Source: Chryseobacterium formosense
GTDB lineage: Bacteria; Bacteroidota; Bacteroidia; Flavobacteriales; Weeksellaceae
NCBI RefSeq assembly: GCF_900116415.1
Contig: NZ_FPAP01000003.1
Coordinates: forward strand, 744,001 to 808,000
Length of the DNA stretch: 64,000 nucleotides
Direction: 5' to 3'
Both the position numbers and the translations under genes were made by a program. Positions 46,170 through 55,421 of the stretch are shown here, in pieces. How positions within the stretch are numbered: the first letter of the stretch is position 1; every line of letters begins with the position of its first letter. The notes below the pieces were generated by a model. The model saw nothing but the letters and a program-made list of their open reading frames with translations, made no database searches and was not told where the DNA came from.

Positions 46170-47645
46170 ATGAGTGTAGTTGCAAGGCAGGGTTTTAAGT
46201 ATTCACTTATTGGTTATACGGCAACCCTGATCGGGATGTTCTCCATTTTCATTTTTACAAATGATCTGTTTTTTTACGGAACACTGCGATACATTATGTC
46301 TGCTGCAGAAATGCTGGTTCCTTTCGTTGTTTTAGGAATTTCTTATTCTAATGTGAAATTTTTTGGGAAAACTCATGACGACGACAAACATCAGAATATG
46401 CTGTCGCTTTCGTTAGCTTTGGTTTTTTTTAATTTTATTGTTTTCCTGCTCATTTTTTTTCTAATTCCTACTTTCTTTCCCGACTTTACAAAAATGAAAA
46501 TCTGGGAGAACAAAAAATATATTCTCCCTCTTGTTCTCACACTTTCATTGTGTGCCATTTTAAATAAATACATTTCGAATTACAAAAGAATTGTTGTTTC
46601 TAATATTTTTGATAATCTTTTACCAAAACTGGCTAATTTAGGTTCGTTTTGCCTTTTCTTTTACTTTCAGTTTTCGGAACAGATTGCACTCGCTTTTTTC
46701 TTTGGAATGTTTGCCTTGATGCTTTCTGGATATATTTATTATACCAACAAACTTGAAAAAATAAGCTTTGATTTTAGTAGAGATTATTTTAAAAAAGATG
46801 ATTTTTATAAAGAATTTGCAGCTTACAGCTTCTTCGGATTTCTGGGAACTTTTGGAAATCATATGGCAATCAACAACTATATGATCGGTGAATTTATTGG
46901 TGAGGAGGAGATTGCGATTTACAGTATTTTACTAGCTCTTATTTCTTTGATTTCTATTCCGCAACTGGGTTTATTTAATATTTCCGCACCGATTATCAGA
47001 AAGAATTTAGCCGACGGCGACATGCTGGAACTCGACAGATTTCATAAAAAAACGTCATTAACCATTTATTTTCTTGGTGCTGTCTTGTTTGGCTGTATCA
47101 TGGTAGGATTCCCATATTTAACTCATTTTATGCCTAATAAAGGTGATATGCTGAGAATGTATGAACCAGTCATCTGGATTTGGGGTTCTGCAGTTTTGAT
47201 GGATCTGGCTACAGGATTTAACGGAAACATTATTTCACTTTCAAAATACTACCGATTCAATATTATTGTGATGCTTTTATTGGCAGGATTAACGATTGGG
47301 CTAAACTGGTATTTCATTCATTATACCGACCTTTCATTGATTGGAATTGCTTTATCGACAGCAATTTCTGTGACAACTTATAATTTGATAAAAGTGATCT
47401 TCAATTATTTTATGTTTAAAGTTTCACCTTTTTCAATTGAAATGATTTTTGTATCGATCATCTGTACTTTGGCGATTACGGTTGCGATTGTGCTGCCGGT
47501 TTTCGAGAATAATTTCATCAATTTGGTCTACAAACCAGCAGTTGTTTTATTATTGATTTTTATTGGAAATCATTTCACCAAAATATTCCCGATTGAGCAG
47601 TATATCAATAGAAATTTCATCAAAAGTATCCTGAAATTTAAATAA
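46170..47645 (+). CDS. Oligosaccharide flippase-like membrane protein
   Basis: The 491-residue protein has about 12-14 hydrophobic segments and fits the polysaccharide transporter/MATE-like group. It begins VARQGFKYSLIGYTATLIG, typical of Wzx-type proteins. It would move lipid-linked glycans across the inner membrane. It is followed tail to tail by a glycosyltransferase gene, with an 8-base overlap of their 3' ends. Confidence 0.82.
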   Translation: MSVVARQGFKYSLIGYTATLIGMFSIFIFTNDLFFYGTLRYIMSAAEMLVPFVVLGISYSNVKFFGKTHDDDKHQNMLSLSLALVFFNFIVFLLIFFLIPTFFPDFTKMKIWENKKYILPLVLTLSLCAILNKYISNYKRIVVSNIFDNLLPKLANLGSFCLFFYFQFSEQIALAFFFGMFALMLSGYIYYTNKLEKISFDFSRDYFKKDDFYKEFAAYSFFGFLGTFGNHMAINNYMIGEFIGEEEIAIYSILLALISLISIPQLGLFNISAPIIRKNLADGDMLELDRFHKKTSLTIYFLGAVLFGCIMVGFPYLTHFMPNKGDMLRMYEPVIWIWGSAVLMDLATGFNGNIISLSKYYRFNIIVMLLLAGLTIGLNWYFIHYTDLSLIGIALSTAISVTTYNLIKVIFNYFMFKVSPFSIEMIFVSIICTLAITVAIVLPVFENNFINLVYKPAVVLLLIFIGNHFTKIFPIEQYINRNFIKSILKFK

Positions 47646-48666
47646 GTCTAAACAGAAGATTTTCTAAATTTCTGAGAACAATTTCTTTATTATAATCCTG
47701 CTGAAAATCATATTTCAAGTTTTTTAATTCATCAAATTGCTGAATGATATTTTCTTTTTCCTGAATAATAAAGCCAAGATTTGAAGAATAATTTTTCGGA
47801 AAAACAGCCATTTTACCAAACTTAATGGCATCACCGATATTTCCTGTCATTTTTGTTTTACCATAGATTTCTTCCTGACTGAAAAACCGTGTTTTCTGCT
47901 GAATCGGACACCAAAGAACATCAGCTTTTTTCATCCAGATTTCAAAATCTTTCTGAGAAACTCTTTCAGTAAAATATGTAACATTAAATTTCTCTGCAAC
48001 TTTTTCTATGCTTTCAAGCTCCTCTCCTTTTGCTTTTCCAAGAAGTACAAATTCTATTTTTTTTGATTCTTCGGAATTCTTGATAACGTTTAAAACACGT
48101 TGATAATCACGTCTTTTTTGAGAAACTCCACCCGGAATGACTATCGTTAAAAATTCATTTTTATTCTGGTAAAAATCTTTAGTATAAAAAAGTGGTAAAA
48201 ACTGATATTCTGAAGATGAAAAAGTTTGATCCAAAACCAATAATTGGTTAGCTTTTTTATAAACTTTTGAAGCATTAAATAATCCTTCTTTCCACCACAA
48301 TTTCAGTCGATAAATAATATCTTCCTTGAAAATATTTTTAATTAAGTCTAATCGCGAAGCTTTCGAAAAATTAAGATTATGAACAATCACCGCCGTTTTG
48401 TATTTCTGAGTGACATTCAGAAAAGTATTGAAATAACGATGTACGGTTCCGATAATGATTAAATCATAGTTCTTTGCCTGCAACTGATCCAAAATCATTG
48501 AGCTATCTGACAAAAAAATATTTTCAGAACTCCCTTGAATTTGTTTTTTAATCTTTTCAGAAAAATAATAATCTACAGAAAACGCTTTTGAATCTTTCAT
48601 TAAATCCAAAAAATCTGCAGCAATTTCCGCATGCGTATCGATTTCTATGTAGGCTATTTTTTTCAT
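47638..48666 (-). CDS. Glycosyltransferase (GT4-like)
   Basis: The 342-residue protein has a two-domain GT-B look: an N-terminal half ending in YDLIIIGTVHRYFNT, a linker, then LTIVIPGGVSQKRRDY, IEFVLLGKAKGEEL and ADVLWCPIQQKTRF. The GNIGDAIKFGKMAVFP block corresponds to the donor-binding region. The sugar is not known. It sits in a glycan cluster with the FkbM and GT2 genes. Confidence 0.8.
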   Translation of the reverse strand: MKKIAYIEIDTHAEIAADFLDLMKDSKAFSVDYYFSEKIKKQIQGSSENIFLSDSSMILDQLQAKNYDLIIIGTVHRYFNTFLNVTQKYKTAVIVHNLNFSKASRLDLIKNIFKEDIIYRLKLWWKEGLFNASKVYKKANQLLVLDQTFSSSEYQFLPLFYTKDFYQNKNEFLTIVIPGGVSQKRRDYQRVLNVIKNSEESKKIEFVLLGKAKGEELESIEKVAEKFNVTYFTERVSQKDFEIWMKKADVLWCPIQQKTRFFSQEEIYGKTKMTGNIGDAIKFGKMAVFPKNYSSNLGFIIQEKENIIQQFDELKNLKYDFQQDYNKEIVLRNLENLLFRLI

Positions 48667-48758
48667 TGAAATTTTAGATCTTATATTTTGGCTAAAGCCA
48701 ATGGAAAATTCTTGTTTTTGTAAATAGGCTAAAGCCCATTTCTATTGAATCAAAAGAA

Positions 48759-49613
48759 TCACATTTTAAACCACTTCTTTTTAAACTGATTCCAACGTTG
48801 CTGATTAATTACTTTTTGTTCATCTTTTGAAATTTTCAGCTCAAGATTTTGAGATTTGCATTTTTCATACGAACTGATAATCTGAAATAGAAATGAAGGC
48901 GATTTTATTTTCATGGCTTCTTTTGCAGATGCAACATAGGTTAAGAATCGGTTTAAACCTAAAAAATAAAAATATCTTCCGTAATAATCTGCTGGTTTTA
49001 TCGTATAATCTGCCCCTTTTACTTTAATTAATTTAACGTGCAATTCAGGCAAAACTATTTCTTTCCAGCCTAAATTTTGCAGTAAAATTGCATCGATATT
49101 ATCCCAGCCCAAAGTTTCACGCAAACCGCCCATTTGTAAAAAACATTCTTTTCTGTATGCTTTCATCGGGCCGCGAACATGATGTTTATTGGAATTCCCT
49201 TCATAAACCCATTCGCTATTTTTTTCAACATATAAAAGTCCGCCAACCAAACCGTAATCCGGATTTTCTACAAAAGCATTCGCAACGATCTGAAGATAGT
49301 TTTCATTTAAAATAATATCCGAATCGAATTTACAGATAATATCAAATTCATTAATAACCTGCGTTTGTAATCCTTTTTTGAATGCTGCAACAACTTTTGA
49401 GCCCGGTTGATGAGCTGATTTTTGCAAATTAATAGTTTCAAATCTGGAATCGCTTTCAGTATATTTTTTGATCACTTCAGAAGTTCCGTCAGTCGAGCCA
49501 TCGTTTACAACGACAACTTTAAAATCCTTAAAACTTTGCTGCTGTAAAGAATCTAAAGTAAATGGAAGATTATTTTCTTCGTTGTGCGCAGGAATAATGA
49601 TGAGAAATTTCAA
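48759..49613 (-). CDS. Family 2 glycosyltransferase
   Basis: The 284-residue protein opens with FLIIPAHNEENNLPFTL and shows VVVVNDGSTDGTSEVI and IICKFDSDIIL, the acidic motif that holds the metal and donor. It fits GT2 enzymes, acting at the cytoplasmic face of the inner membrane. Its promoter TACTTTTG (minus, 49655-49662) lies within the loop of a 13-bp inverted repeat. Confidence 0.9.
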   Translation of the reverse strand: MKFLIIIPAHNEENNLPFTLDSLQQQSFKDFKVVVVNDGSTDGTSEVIKKYTESDSRFETINLQKSAHQPGSKVVAAFKKGLQTQVINEFDIICKFDSDIILNENYLQIVANAFVENPDYGLVGGLLYVEKNSEWVYEGNSNKHHVRGPMKAYRKECFLQMGGLRETLGWDNIDAILLQNLGWKEIVLPELHVKLIKVKGADYTIKPADYYGRYFYFLGLNRFLTYVASAKEAMKIKSPSFLFQIISSYEKCKSQNLELKISKDEQKVINQQRWNQFKKKWFKM

Positions 49614-49636
49614 GCTGAATCAGTTTAAAAATATAT

Positions 49637-49676
49637 AGCGATAATTGACAACTGCAAAAGTACGTCAATTATCGCT
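49637..49676. repeat. 13-bp perfect inverted repeat around a promoter
   Basis: AGCGATAATTGAC (49637-49649) and GTCAATTATCGCT (49664-49676) are exact reverse complements. The 14-base loop contains the minus-strand -7 element TACTTTTG. It lies between aspA and the GT2 gene: it can end aspA transcripts, mark an operator, or both. Confidence 0.75.
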
Positions 49677-49695
49677 TATGAATATCCATTTAATA

Positions 49696-51096
49696 TTATT
49701 TATTATGCGGTTTAAGCATGTTTACAGGATCTAAAATTTCGTCTAATTTTTCCTGTGAAAGCAAACTTTGTTCAAGAACTAAATTATAAACACTTTTCCC
49801 TGTCTCCAAAGCTTCTTTCGCGATTTTTGTAGACTGCTTATATCCGATGTAAGGGTTCAGAGCGGTTACAATTCCGATGCTGTGTTTTACCATATTCAGA
49901 CAAACCTCTTTATTGGCGGTAATTCCGACAACACACTTGTCACGAAGGGTATCTAATGCATTGCAAAGGAAATGAATGTTTTCCATAATGGCATGAGAAA
50001 GCACAGGTTCCATTACATTCAGCTGCAATTGGCCTGCTTCTGCGGCGAAAGTTACGGTAAGATCATTTCCGATTACTTTAAAACAAACCTGATTTACAAC
50101 TTCCGGAATTACAGGATTTACTTTTCCAGGCATTATCGAAGAACCCGGCTGCATTGGCGGAAGATTGATTTCAGACAATCCCGCTCTTGGCCCTGAAGAA
50201 AGCAATCTTAAATCGTTACAGATTTTTGAAAGTTTCACGGCAAGACGTTTCATTGCTGATGAATAAATCACATAAGACCCCGTATCAGGCGTTGCCTCGA
50301 CCAAATCCGGTGCAGATACAACAGGATAACCTGTAATTTCAGCTAAATTTTTAGCACAAAGCGTTGCGTAGCCTACAGGAGCATTAATTCCTGTTCCGAT
50401 TGCCGTTGCACCCATATTAACCTCGACAAAAAGATTGGCGTTATTATTTAATTTTGAAATATCTTCTTCCAAGGTTGCGGCAAATGCTTCAAACTCCTGC
50501 CCCATTGTCATCGGAACTGCATCCTGAAGCTGAGTTCGACCCATTTTGATTACATCATGAAACTGTTTTCCTTTCTCACGAAAAGCGACAACAATACTTT
50601 CAAGCTTTTGAACAAGAGTAGCATTCATTTGCAACAGCCCCATCTTGATTGCAGTTGGATAAGCGTCATTGGTAGACTGTGAAAGATTGATATGATCATT
50701 TGGTGAACAAAATTCATATTCACCTTTATTTTTTCCTAATTTTTCTAAAACACGGTTGGCAATCACTTCATTGGCATTCATGTTAATAGAAGTTCCTGCC
50801 CCTCCCTGAATCATATCTACAGGAAACTGTTCGTGCAGTTTTCCTAATAATATTTCATCGCAGGCTTCTGCAATTTTAAAATATAAATCTTCATCTAAAA
50901 GTCCCAGCTCATAATTCGTTTTTGCCGCCGCTTTTTTCACGAAAGCCAAACCTTTGATAAATTCCGGATATGACGACAAAAGCTGTCCTGAAATTTTGAA
51001 GTTATCAATCGCTCTTTGCGTCTGAACTCCGTAATAAGCATTGATAGGAACGTTTAATTCTCCGAGAAGATCACTTTCTTTTCTGAAATTTTCCAT
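49696..51096 (-). CDS. aspA: Aspartate ammonia-lyase
   Basis: The 466-residue protein belongs to the fumarase/aspartase family: GAGTSINMNANEVIANR, then KMGRTQLQDAVPMTMGQE, and the signature GSSIMPGKVNPVIPE. It turns aspartate into fumarate and ammonia in the cytoplasm. The aspartase subtype is chosen from overall length and the start region GELNVPINAYYGVQTQRA, which is typical of aspartase. It is monocistronic. Confidence 0.93.
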   Translation of the reverse strand: MENFRKESDLLGELNVPINAYYGVQTQRAIDNFKISGQLLSSYPEFIKGLAFVKKAAAKTNYELGLLDEDLYFKIAEACDEILLGKLHEQFPVDMIQGGAGTSINMNANEVIANRVLEKLGKNKGEYEFCSPNDHINLSQSTNDAYPTAIKMGLLQMNATLVQKLESIVVAFREKGKQFHDVIKMGRTQLQDAVPMTMGQEFEAFAATLEEDISKLNNNANLFVEVNMGATAIGTGINAPVGYATLCAKNLAEITGYPVVSAPDLVEATPDTGSYVIYSSAMKRLAVKLSKICNDLRLLSSGPRAGLSEINLPPMQPGSSIMPGKVNPVIPEVVNQVCFKVIGNDLTVTFAAEAGQLQLNVMEPVLSHAIMENIHFLCNALDTLRDKCVVGITANKEVCLNMVKHSIGIVTALNPYIGYKQSTKIAKEALETGKSVYNLVLEQSLLSQEKLDEILDPVNMLKPHNK

Positions 51097-51175
51097 AAAA
51101 TAAGTTTGAGTATTAGGCTAAGTTTGAGATTGAAAATTACGTACAATATTTAAATTTTCACCCTCAATATGAACC

Positions 51176-52198
51176 TTACTTAGAATATTTTTGATTTAAA
51201 GCCTGAAGAATTGCCCAAGTTTCGGCATCCATAATTCCGTCATAATTTTGTGGTCGGAAATGATACTGCAGTGCTTCAATAGTTTTTTTGGTAACATCAT
51301 CCCATTTTCCACTCGGCTGAATGTCATAACCAAACTTTTGCAAAGCAGTCTGAGCTAAAAATATAAATGCCGGCTCATTATATCTTGTAGAAATATCGGT
51401 TTGTGCAGTGGTAAGAAGCGTTTGTTTTGCTGCTTCATCATACCACATTCCTATTTGATATTCATCATATAATTTTTTCCATGGGAAAAGCGGGCCTGGA
51501 TCCTGTTTTCTTGTCGGGGCAATATCCGAATGCGCCAAAACATTAGTTGCAGGAATTTGGTATCTTGTAACAATATCTTTTGCTAAAGCTGCCACCTTTT
51601 TGACCTGTTCATCACTGAAAGGCTGGAAAATTTTCGCACCAGTTGCATCTGCAGTGTATCCCATATTTACAATTTCAATTCCTATGGAAGTGTCGTTAAG
51701 ATTTTTGTCTGAACGCCATGCACTTACTCCTGCATGATAAGATCGTTTGTTTTCATCCACCAATTGATAGATTTCGTTATCTCCAAGATTATTTACAAGA
51801 TAATGTGCGCTTACCGATTGCTGCGTAAGAACTTCAACAGATTTATCATCAGGTAAAACGGTATAATGTAAGATCAGATATTTCTGTCTAAAATTTTGAG
51901 CAATCGCAGGAAAATGCGTTTTCACTACTTTGTAACCTGCTGGTTTTGCTGATACAATTGAACCGTAGCTAATCGTATTGTCATTCTTTGTAGCATCAGC
52001 AATATTTGTTGTGAAAAATTCTACGCCATGCTCATTTGTAATTTTAGGTTTAGGTTTCTCTACAGAGTCGGTTTTTGTTACAGATTTTGGCTGTGAAGTC
52101 ACTGTTTTAGGTCGGTACGTAGTTTTTTTAATATTTTTTTGTGAAGTACACGAAAAAACCAACGTGCTTAAGCCGATGATATATAATGTCTTACGCAT
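51176..52198 (-). CDS. N-acetylmuramoyl-L-alanine amidase lipoprotein with PG-binding domain
   Basis: The 340-residue protein has a lipobox (LVFSCTSQ, cysteine near residue 17), a threonine/lysine-rich linker, and an amidase_2 domain with the zinc ligand region ILHYTVLPDD, VSAHYLVNN and a later LAHSDIAPTRKQDPGP. A C-terminal peptidoglycan-binding fold follows (residues about 270-330, LQKFGYDIQPSGKWDD). It cleaves stem peptides from glycan chains at the outer-membrane inner face. It resembles AmiD-type enzymes. Confidence 0.9.
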   Translation of the reverse strand: MRKTLYIIGLSTLVFSCTSQKNIKKTTYRPKTVTSQPKSVTKTDSVEKPKPKITNEHGVEFFTTNIADATKNDNTISYGSIVSAKPAGYKVVKTHFPAIAQNFRQKYLILHYTVLPDDKSVEVLTQQSVSAHYLVNNLGDNEIYQLVDENKRSYHAGVSAWRSDKNLNDTSIGIEIVNMGYTADATGAKIFQPFSDEQVKKVAALAKDIVTRYQIPATNVLAHSDIAPTRKQDPGPLFPWKKLYDEYQIGMWYDEAAKQTLLTTAQTDISTRYNEPAFIFLAQTALQKFGYDIQPSGKWDDVTKKTIEALQYHFRPQNYDGIMDAETWAILQALNQKYSK

Positions 52199-52257
52199 TA
52201 GTTTACTTTTTTAATCGTTTATTAGCGTAAAAATACGTAATTTTTTCTTGAATTTTA

Positions 52258-52289
52258 TTTGGTAAATAAAGAAATCTATTCTATATTTG
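52258..52289 (+). promoter_or_regulatory. Promoter of first tRNA cluster
   Basis: TTTG (52258-52261), a 20-base spacer and TATATTTG (52282-52289) form a near-ideal promoter. The first tRNA starts about 45 bases downstream. Confidence 0.8.
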
Positions 52290-52333
52290 CACTCGCAATA
52301 ACAGAACAAAGATCTTTAAAATATAAATAAAAA

Positions 52334-52418
52334 GGAGGGTTGCCGGAGTGGTTAACGGAGCAGTTTGCTAAACTGTCGACGCGAAAGTGTCGCAAGGGTT
52401 CGAATCCCTTACCCTCCG
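52334..52418 (+). tRNA. tRNA-Ser (GCT)
   Basis: A type II tRNA with acceptor arms GGAGGGT and ACCCTCC, a long variable arm (GACGCGAAAGTGTC) and anticodon GCT in the loop of the CAGT/ACTG stem. Discriminator base is G. Confidence 0.95.
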
Positions 52419-52431
52419 CATTTATTTCTTT

Positions 52432-52506
52432 CGGGGCGTAGCGTAGTCCGGTCATCGCGCCTGGTTTGGGACCAGGAGGTCGCAGGTTCGAATCCTGCCG
52501 CCCCGA
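52432..52506 (+). tRNA. tRNA-Pro (TGG), copy 1
   Basis: Acceptor arms CGGGGCG and CGCCCCG, anticodon TGG in loop TTTGGGA within the CCTGG/CCAGG stem, discriminator A. Copy 2 at 53795-53869 is identical. Confidence 0.95.
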
Positions 52507-52538
52507 CAGTTTTCGGTAATTTTCTCAAAATTACAAAT

Positions 52539-52602
52539 GGGTGCGTAGCTCAGCTGGATAGAGCATTCCGATTCTCGGAACGGTCAAATTCAGATACTAC
52601 CA
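52539..52602 (+). pseudogene. tRNA-Arg pseudogene, copy 1
   Basis: The first 30 bases equal the tRNA-Arg 5' part. The anticodon arm is replaced by the hairpin TTCCGA-TTC-TCGGAA, and the T-arm is lost, so no tRNA can form. Confidence 0.85.
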
Positions 52603-52641
52603 CTTAAAAAGTTTTCAGTAATTTCTTAAAAATTGCAAAAT

Positions 52642-52715
52642 GGGTGCGTAGCTCAGCTGGATAGAGCATCTGCCTTCTAAGCAGACGGTCAAAGGTTCGA
52701 ATCCTTTCGCGCTCA
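52642..52715 (+). tRNA. tRNA-Arg (TCT), copy 1
   Basis: The arms GGGTGCG and CGCGCTC pair with two wobbles. The anticodon loop CTTCTAA between TCTGC and GCAGA gives TCT. The T-arm is GGTTCGAATCC in an AAAGG/CCTTT stem. Copy 2 at 54005-54078 is identical. Confidence 0.95.
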
Positions 52716-52718
52716 CTG

Positions 52719-53429
<711 letters not shown>

Positions 53430-53432
53430 CTG

Positions 53433-53464
53433 AAACCTCATAACTTTCATTATGAGGTTTTTTG
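53433..53464 (+). terminator. Terminator, third copy
   Basis: CCTCATAA and TTATGAGG pair. The change from GTTGTGAGG to ATTATGAGG keeps the stem, so the hairpin is under selection or the change is compensatory. Confidence 0.85.
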
Positions 53465-53719
53465 TTTATCATTACAATATAGCTTTCTGTCTATAATATT
53501 CTACGTCATTTTTGTTAGCCTTAAAATTGAAAAATTAGGTTCCTTTAGATTTTTAGAATAAATGAATATCTTTAAAATTGAAGATTATCAAGTTTCAATT
53601 TTAAAAATATAAAAATTCTTTTCTCGTGCTAGCTCCGGATAATCCAATGATTATTAATACAGTAAAAATTGCAGAGAACCAATCAATAAATATTCACAAA
53701 AAATTATTTTGAATTTTAT
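53465..53719. other. Spacer between tRNA clusters
   Basis: AT-rich, no gene seen. It holds a 12-bp perfect inverted repeat, TTTAAAATTGAA (53571-53582) and TTCAATTTTAAA (53594-53605). Confidence 0.5.
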
Positions 53720-53749
53720 TTTGTTTTATAAAAAAATCTGCTATCTTTG
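53720..53749 (+). promoter_or_regulatory. Promoter of second tRNA cluster
   Basis: TTTG (53720-53723), 18 bases, TATCTTTG (53742-53749). The surrounding bases resemble the promoter of the first cluster, so it may have been duplicated along with the tRNA genes. Confidence 0.75.
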
Positions 53750-53794
53750 CACCCACAAAAAACAAGGTAATTCTTGTTAAAAGATGACCTCAAT

Positions 53795-53869
53795 CGGGGC
53801 GTAGCGTAGTCCGGTCATCGCGCCTGGTTTGGGACCAGGAGGTCGCAGGTTCGAATCCTGCCGCCCCGA
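53795..53869 (+). tRNA. tRNA-Pro (TGG), copy 2
   Basis: Identical to 52432-52506, including 30 bases of downstream spacer. Anticodon TGG. Confidence 0.95.
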
Positions 53870-53901
53870 CAGTTTTCGGTAATTTTCTCAAAATTACAAA
53901 T

Positions 53902-53965
53902 GGGTGCGTAGCTCAGCTGGATAGTGTATTCCGATTCTCGGAACGGTGAAATTTAGATACTACCA
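53902..53965 (+). pseudogene. tRNA-Arg pseudogene, copy 2
   Basis: Matches 52539-52602 with a few changes (ATAGTGTAT for ATAGAGCAT, GGTGAAATTTAG for GGTCAAATTCAG). Again the T-arm is lost. Confidence 0.8.
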
Positions 53966-54004
53966 CTTAAAAAGTTTTCAGTAATTTCTTAAAAATTGCA
54001 AAAT

Positions 54005-54078
54005 GGGTGCGTAGCTCAGCTGGATAGAGCATCTGCCTTCTAAGCAGACGGTCAAAGGTTCGAATCCTTTCGCGCTCA
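54005..54078 (+). tRNA. tRNA-Arg (TCT), copy 2
   Basis: Identical to 52642-52715. It is followed by its own, different terminator and has no GIY-YIG unit. Confidence 0.95.
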
Positions 54079-54081
54079 CTT

Positions 54082-54114
54082 AAAACTCACAACAGAAGTT
54101 GTGAGTTTTTTTAT
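54082..54114 (+). terminator. Terminator after tRNA-Arg copy 2
   Basis: ACTCACAAC and GTTGTGAGT pair around AGAA, followed by a T-run. Sequence differs from the three terminators of the repeat units. Confidence 0.85.
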
Positions 54115-54120
54115 CTAATA

Positions 54121-54450
54121 CTAGTCTTTTAAAAATATTTCAAAATCACTTTTAACATCAAAAATTACATATTTGAGTTTTTCATCTTTAACTTGAGCAA
54201 ATTTCTCTTCTATTAGATCTCTATTCAAAAGATTACCAAAAATTCTTGCAATATCACCAATACTATAAATTGCTGCGCGAGATATTCCAAAGTCATCATT
54301 TAAAATATATTTTAAGCACAATTTCTCCAACCATTCCTGATCATCAATATTATTGACCGCACCTATAATAACTTCAATAACATTTTTATTATCTTTTAAA
54401 AGTTTTAATATTTCCCGTTTATCTGAATAATTAAAATTTTCATATCTCAT
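54121..54450 (-). CDS. Hypothetical helical protein, HEAT-like pattern
   Basis: I start at the internal ATG (54450, MRYENFNYSDKREIL), since the earlier residues are not family-like. The 109-residue protein has a HEAT-like layout (WLEKLCLKYILNDDFG, then SRAAIYSIGDIARIFGNLL). I recall such small proteins near toxin and immunity genes, but no toxin is seen here. Soluble; function unknown. Confidence 0.55.
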   Translation of the reverse strand: MRYENFNYSDKREILKLLKDNKNVIEVIIGAVNNIDDQEWLEKLCLKYILNDDFGISRAAIYSIGDIARIFGNLLNRDLIEEKFAQVKDEKLKYVIFDVKSDFEIFLKD

Positions 54451-54512
54451 TACAATTCTAAAATTAAAAACCACCGTAAATATACAGTGGTTTCAAATTT
54501 ATAATTAAAATT

Positions 54513-55358
54513 TTATTTCAACTTATAAGAACTTCCATTCCAAAGATAGGTTTTTGAGGCTTTTTTCTTCTTCTCACGGTCTTTGTCATCTTTCTCCATT
54601 TCTTCCATTTTAAAAATAAAAGCATTGGGAATTCCGCCTTTATCATTTGGGAAAATAAATTCTTCAGAATGATAATAAACATCAGCATCACCGACGTTCA
54701 TCAATTGAGGCAGAGCAATCAGTTTTTTATCTTTAAACAAAACGTATTGATCATAGCTTGCAATTCCGCAAGCTTCACCAGAAACGGTAGCTTTTAAAGT
54801 TAATTCCACGTTTTGAAGCTTGTGATTACTTTCAATATTAAACGTTCCGTAGCTCAGGCTTTCTCCTGATCCTGTCTCGAAAGAAACCTCATCAACCAAA
54901 GTACTTCCTTCCACAACTTTTATGGCTGCAATATTTTGCTGGATATTAATTTCCGGATATTGCTTATCTTTTTTATTAATCGTTTTCGTTAAACCAAACA
55001 AAAAATCGTATCCGTTCTTATTTCTGTAACTCACAGCAAGATTTCCGCCCCAAACGTAGCCTTCAGAAATCTCATCACCTTTCTGATAGGATATTTTGTA
55101 CCAATTCGCTCTTCTTTCTCCTAACTTCAAAATCGTTTCATCTTTTTTAAGAATCAAAATCGATTGATTGGTTTTTAAAGAATCTAAAATCTGAGCATTC
55201 ACATTAGGAGACTGTCGTATTCTCGCCCAATCGGTGAATATTTTTTGTGTTTTATTTTCTTCAAAATGGAAAACTCCGTTAGCGTAATCATAATCTTCCT
55301 CCTGCGCAGAAAAAATCTGAACGATGAGTAAAAACAAAATTGTGAATAAGGGTTTCAT
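54513..55358 (-). CDS. Secreted SH3-like domain protein
   Basis: The 281-residue protein has a signal peptide (LLIVQIFSAQ) and a bacterial SH3-like stretch near residues 40-110: WARIRQSPNVNAQILDSL, then NWYKISYQKGDE, EGYVWGGNLA. The rest is beta-rich with no known motif. SH3-like domains often bind peptidoglycan stem peptides. It should act in the periplasm. It is a single gene with a minus-strand neighbour, prmA, upstream. Confidence 0.75.
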   Translation of the reverse strand: MKPLFTILFLLIVQIFSAQEEDYDYANGVFHFEENKTQKIFTDWARIRQSPNVNAQILDSLKTNQSILILKKDETILKLGERRANWYKISYQKGDEISEGYVWGGNLAVSYRNKNGYDFLFGLTKTINKKDKQYPEINIQQNIAAIKVVEGSTLVDEVSFETGSGESLSYGTFNIESNHKLQNVELTLKATVSGEACGIASYDQYVLFKDKKLIALPQLMNVGDADVYYHSEEFIFPNDKGGIPNAFIFKMEEMEKDDKDREKKKKASKTYLWNGSSYKLK

Positions 55359-55421
55359 AATTTTAGGTTGAGGCTAAGATTGACATTTAGGCTAAATTTC
55401 AGGTTAAATAAATTGGTCATT

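Noticed and set aside
52539..52602. Second functional tRNA-Arg
   Set aside because: The T-arm and 3' acceptor strand are absent.
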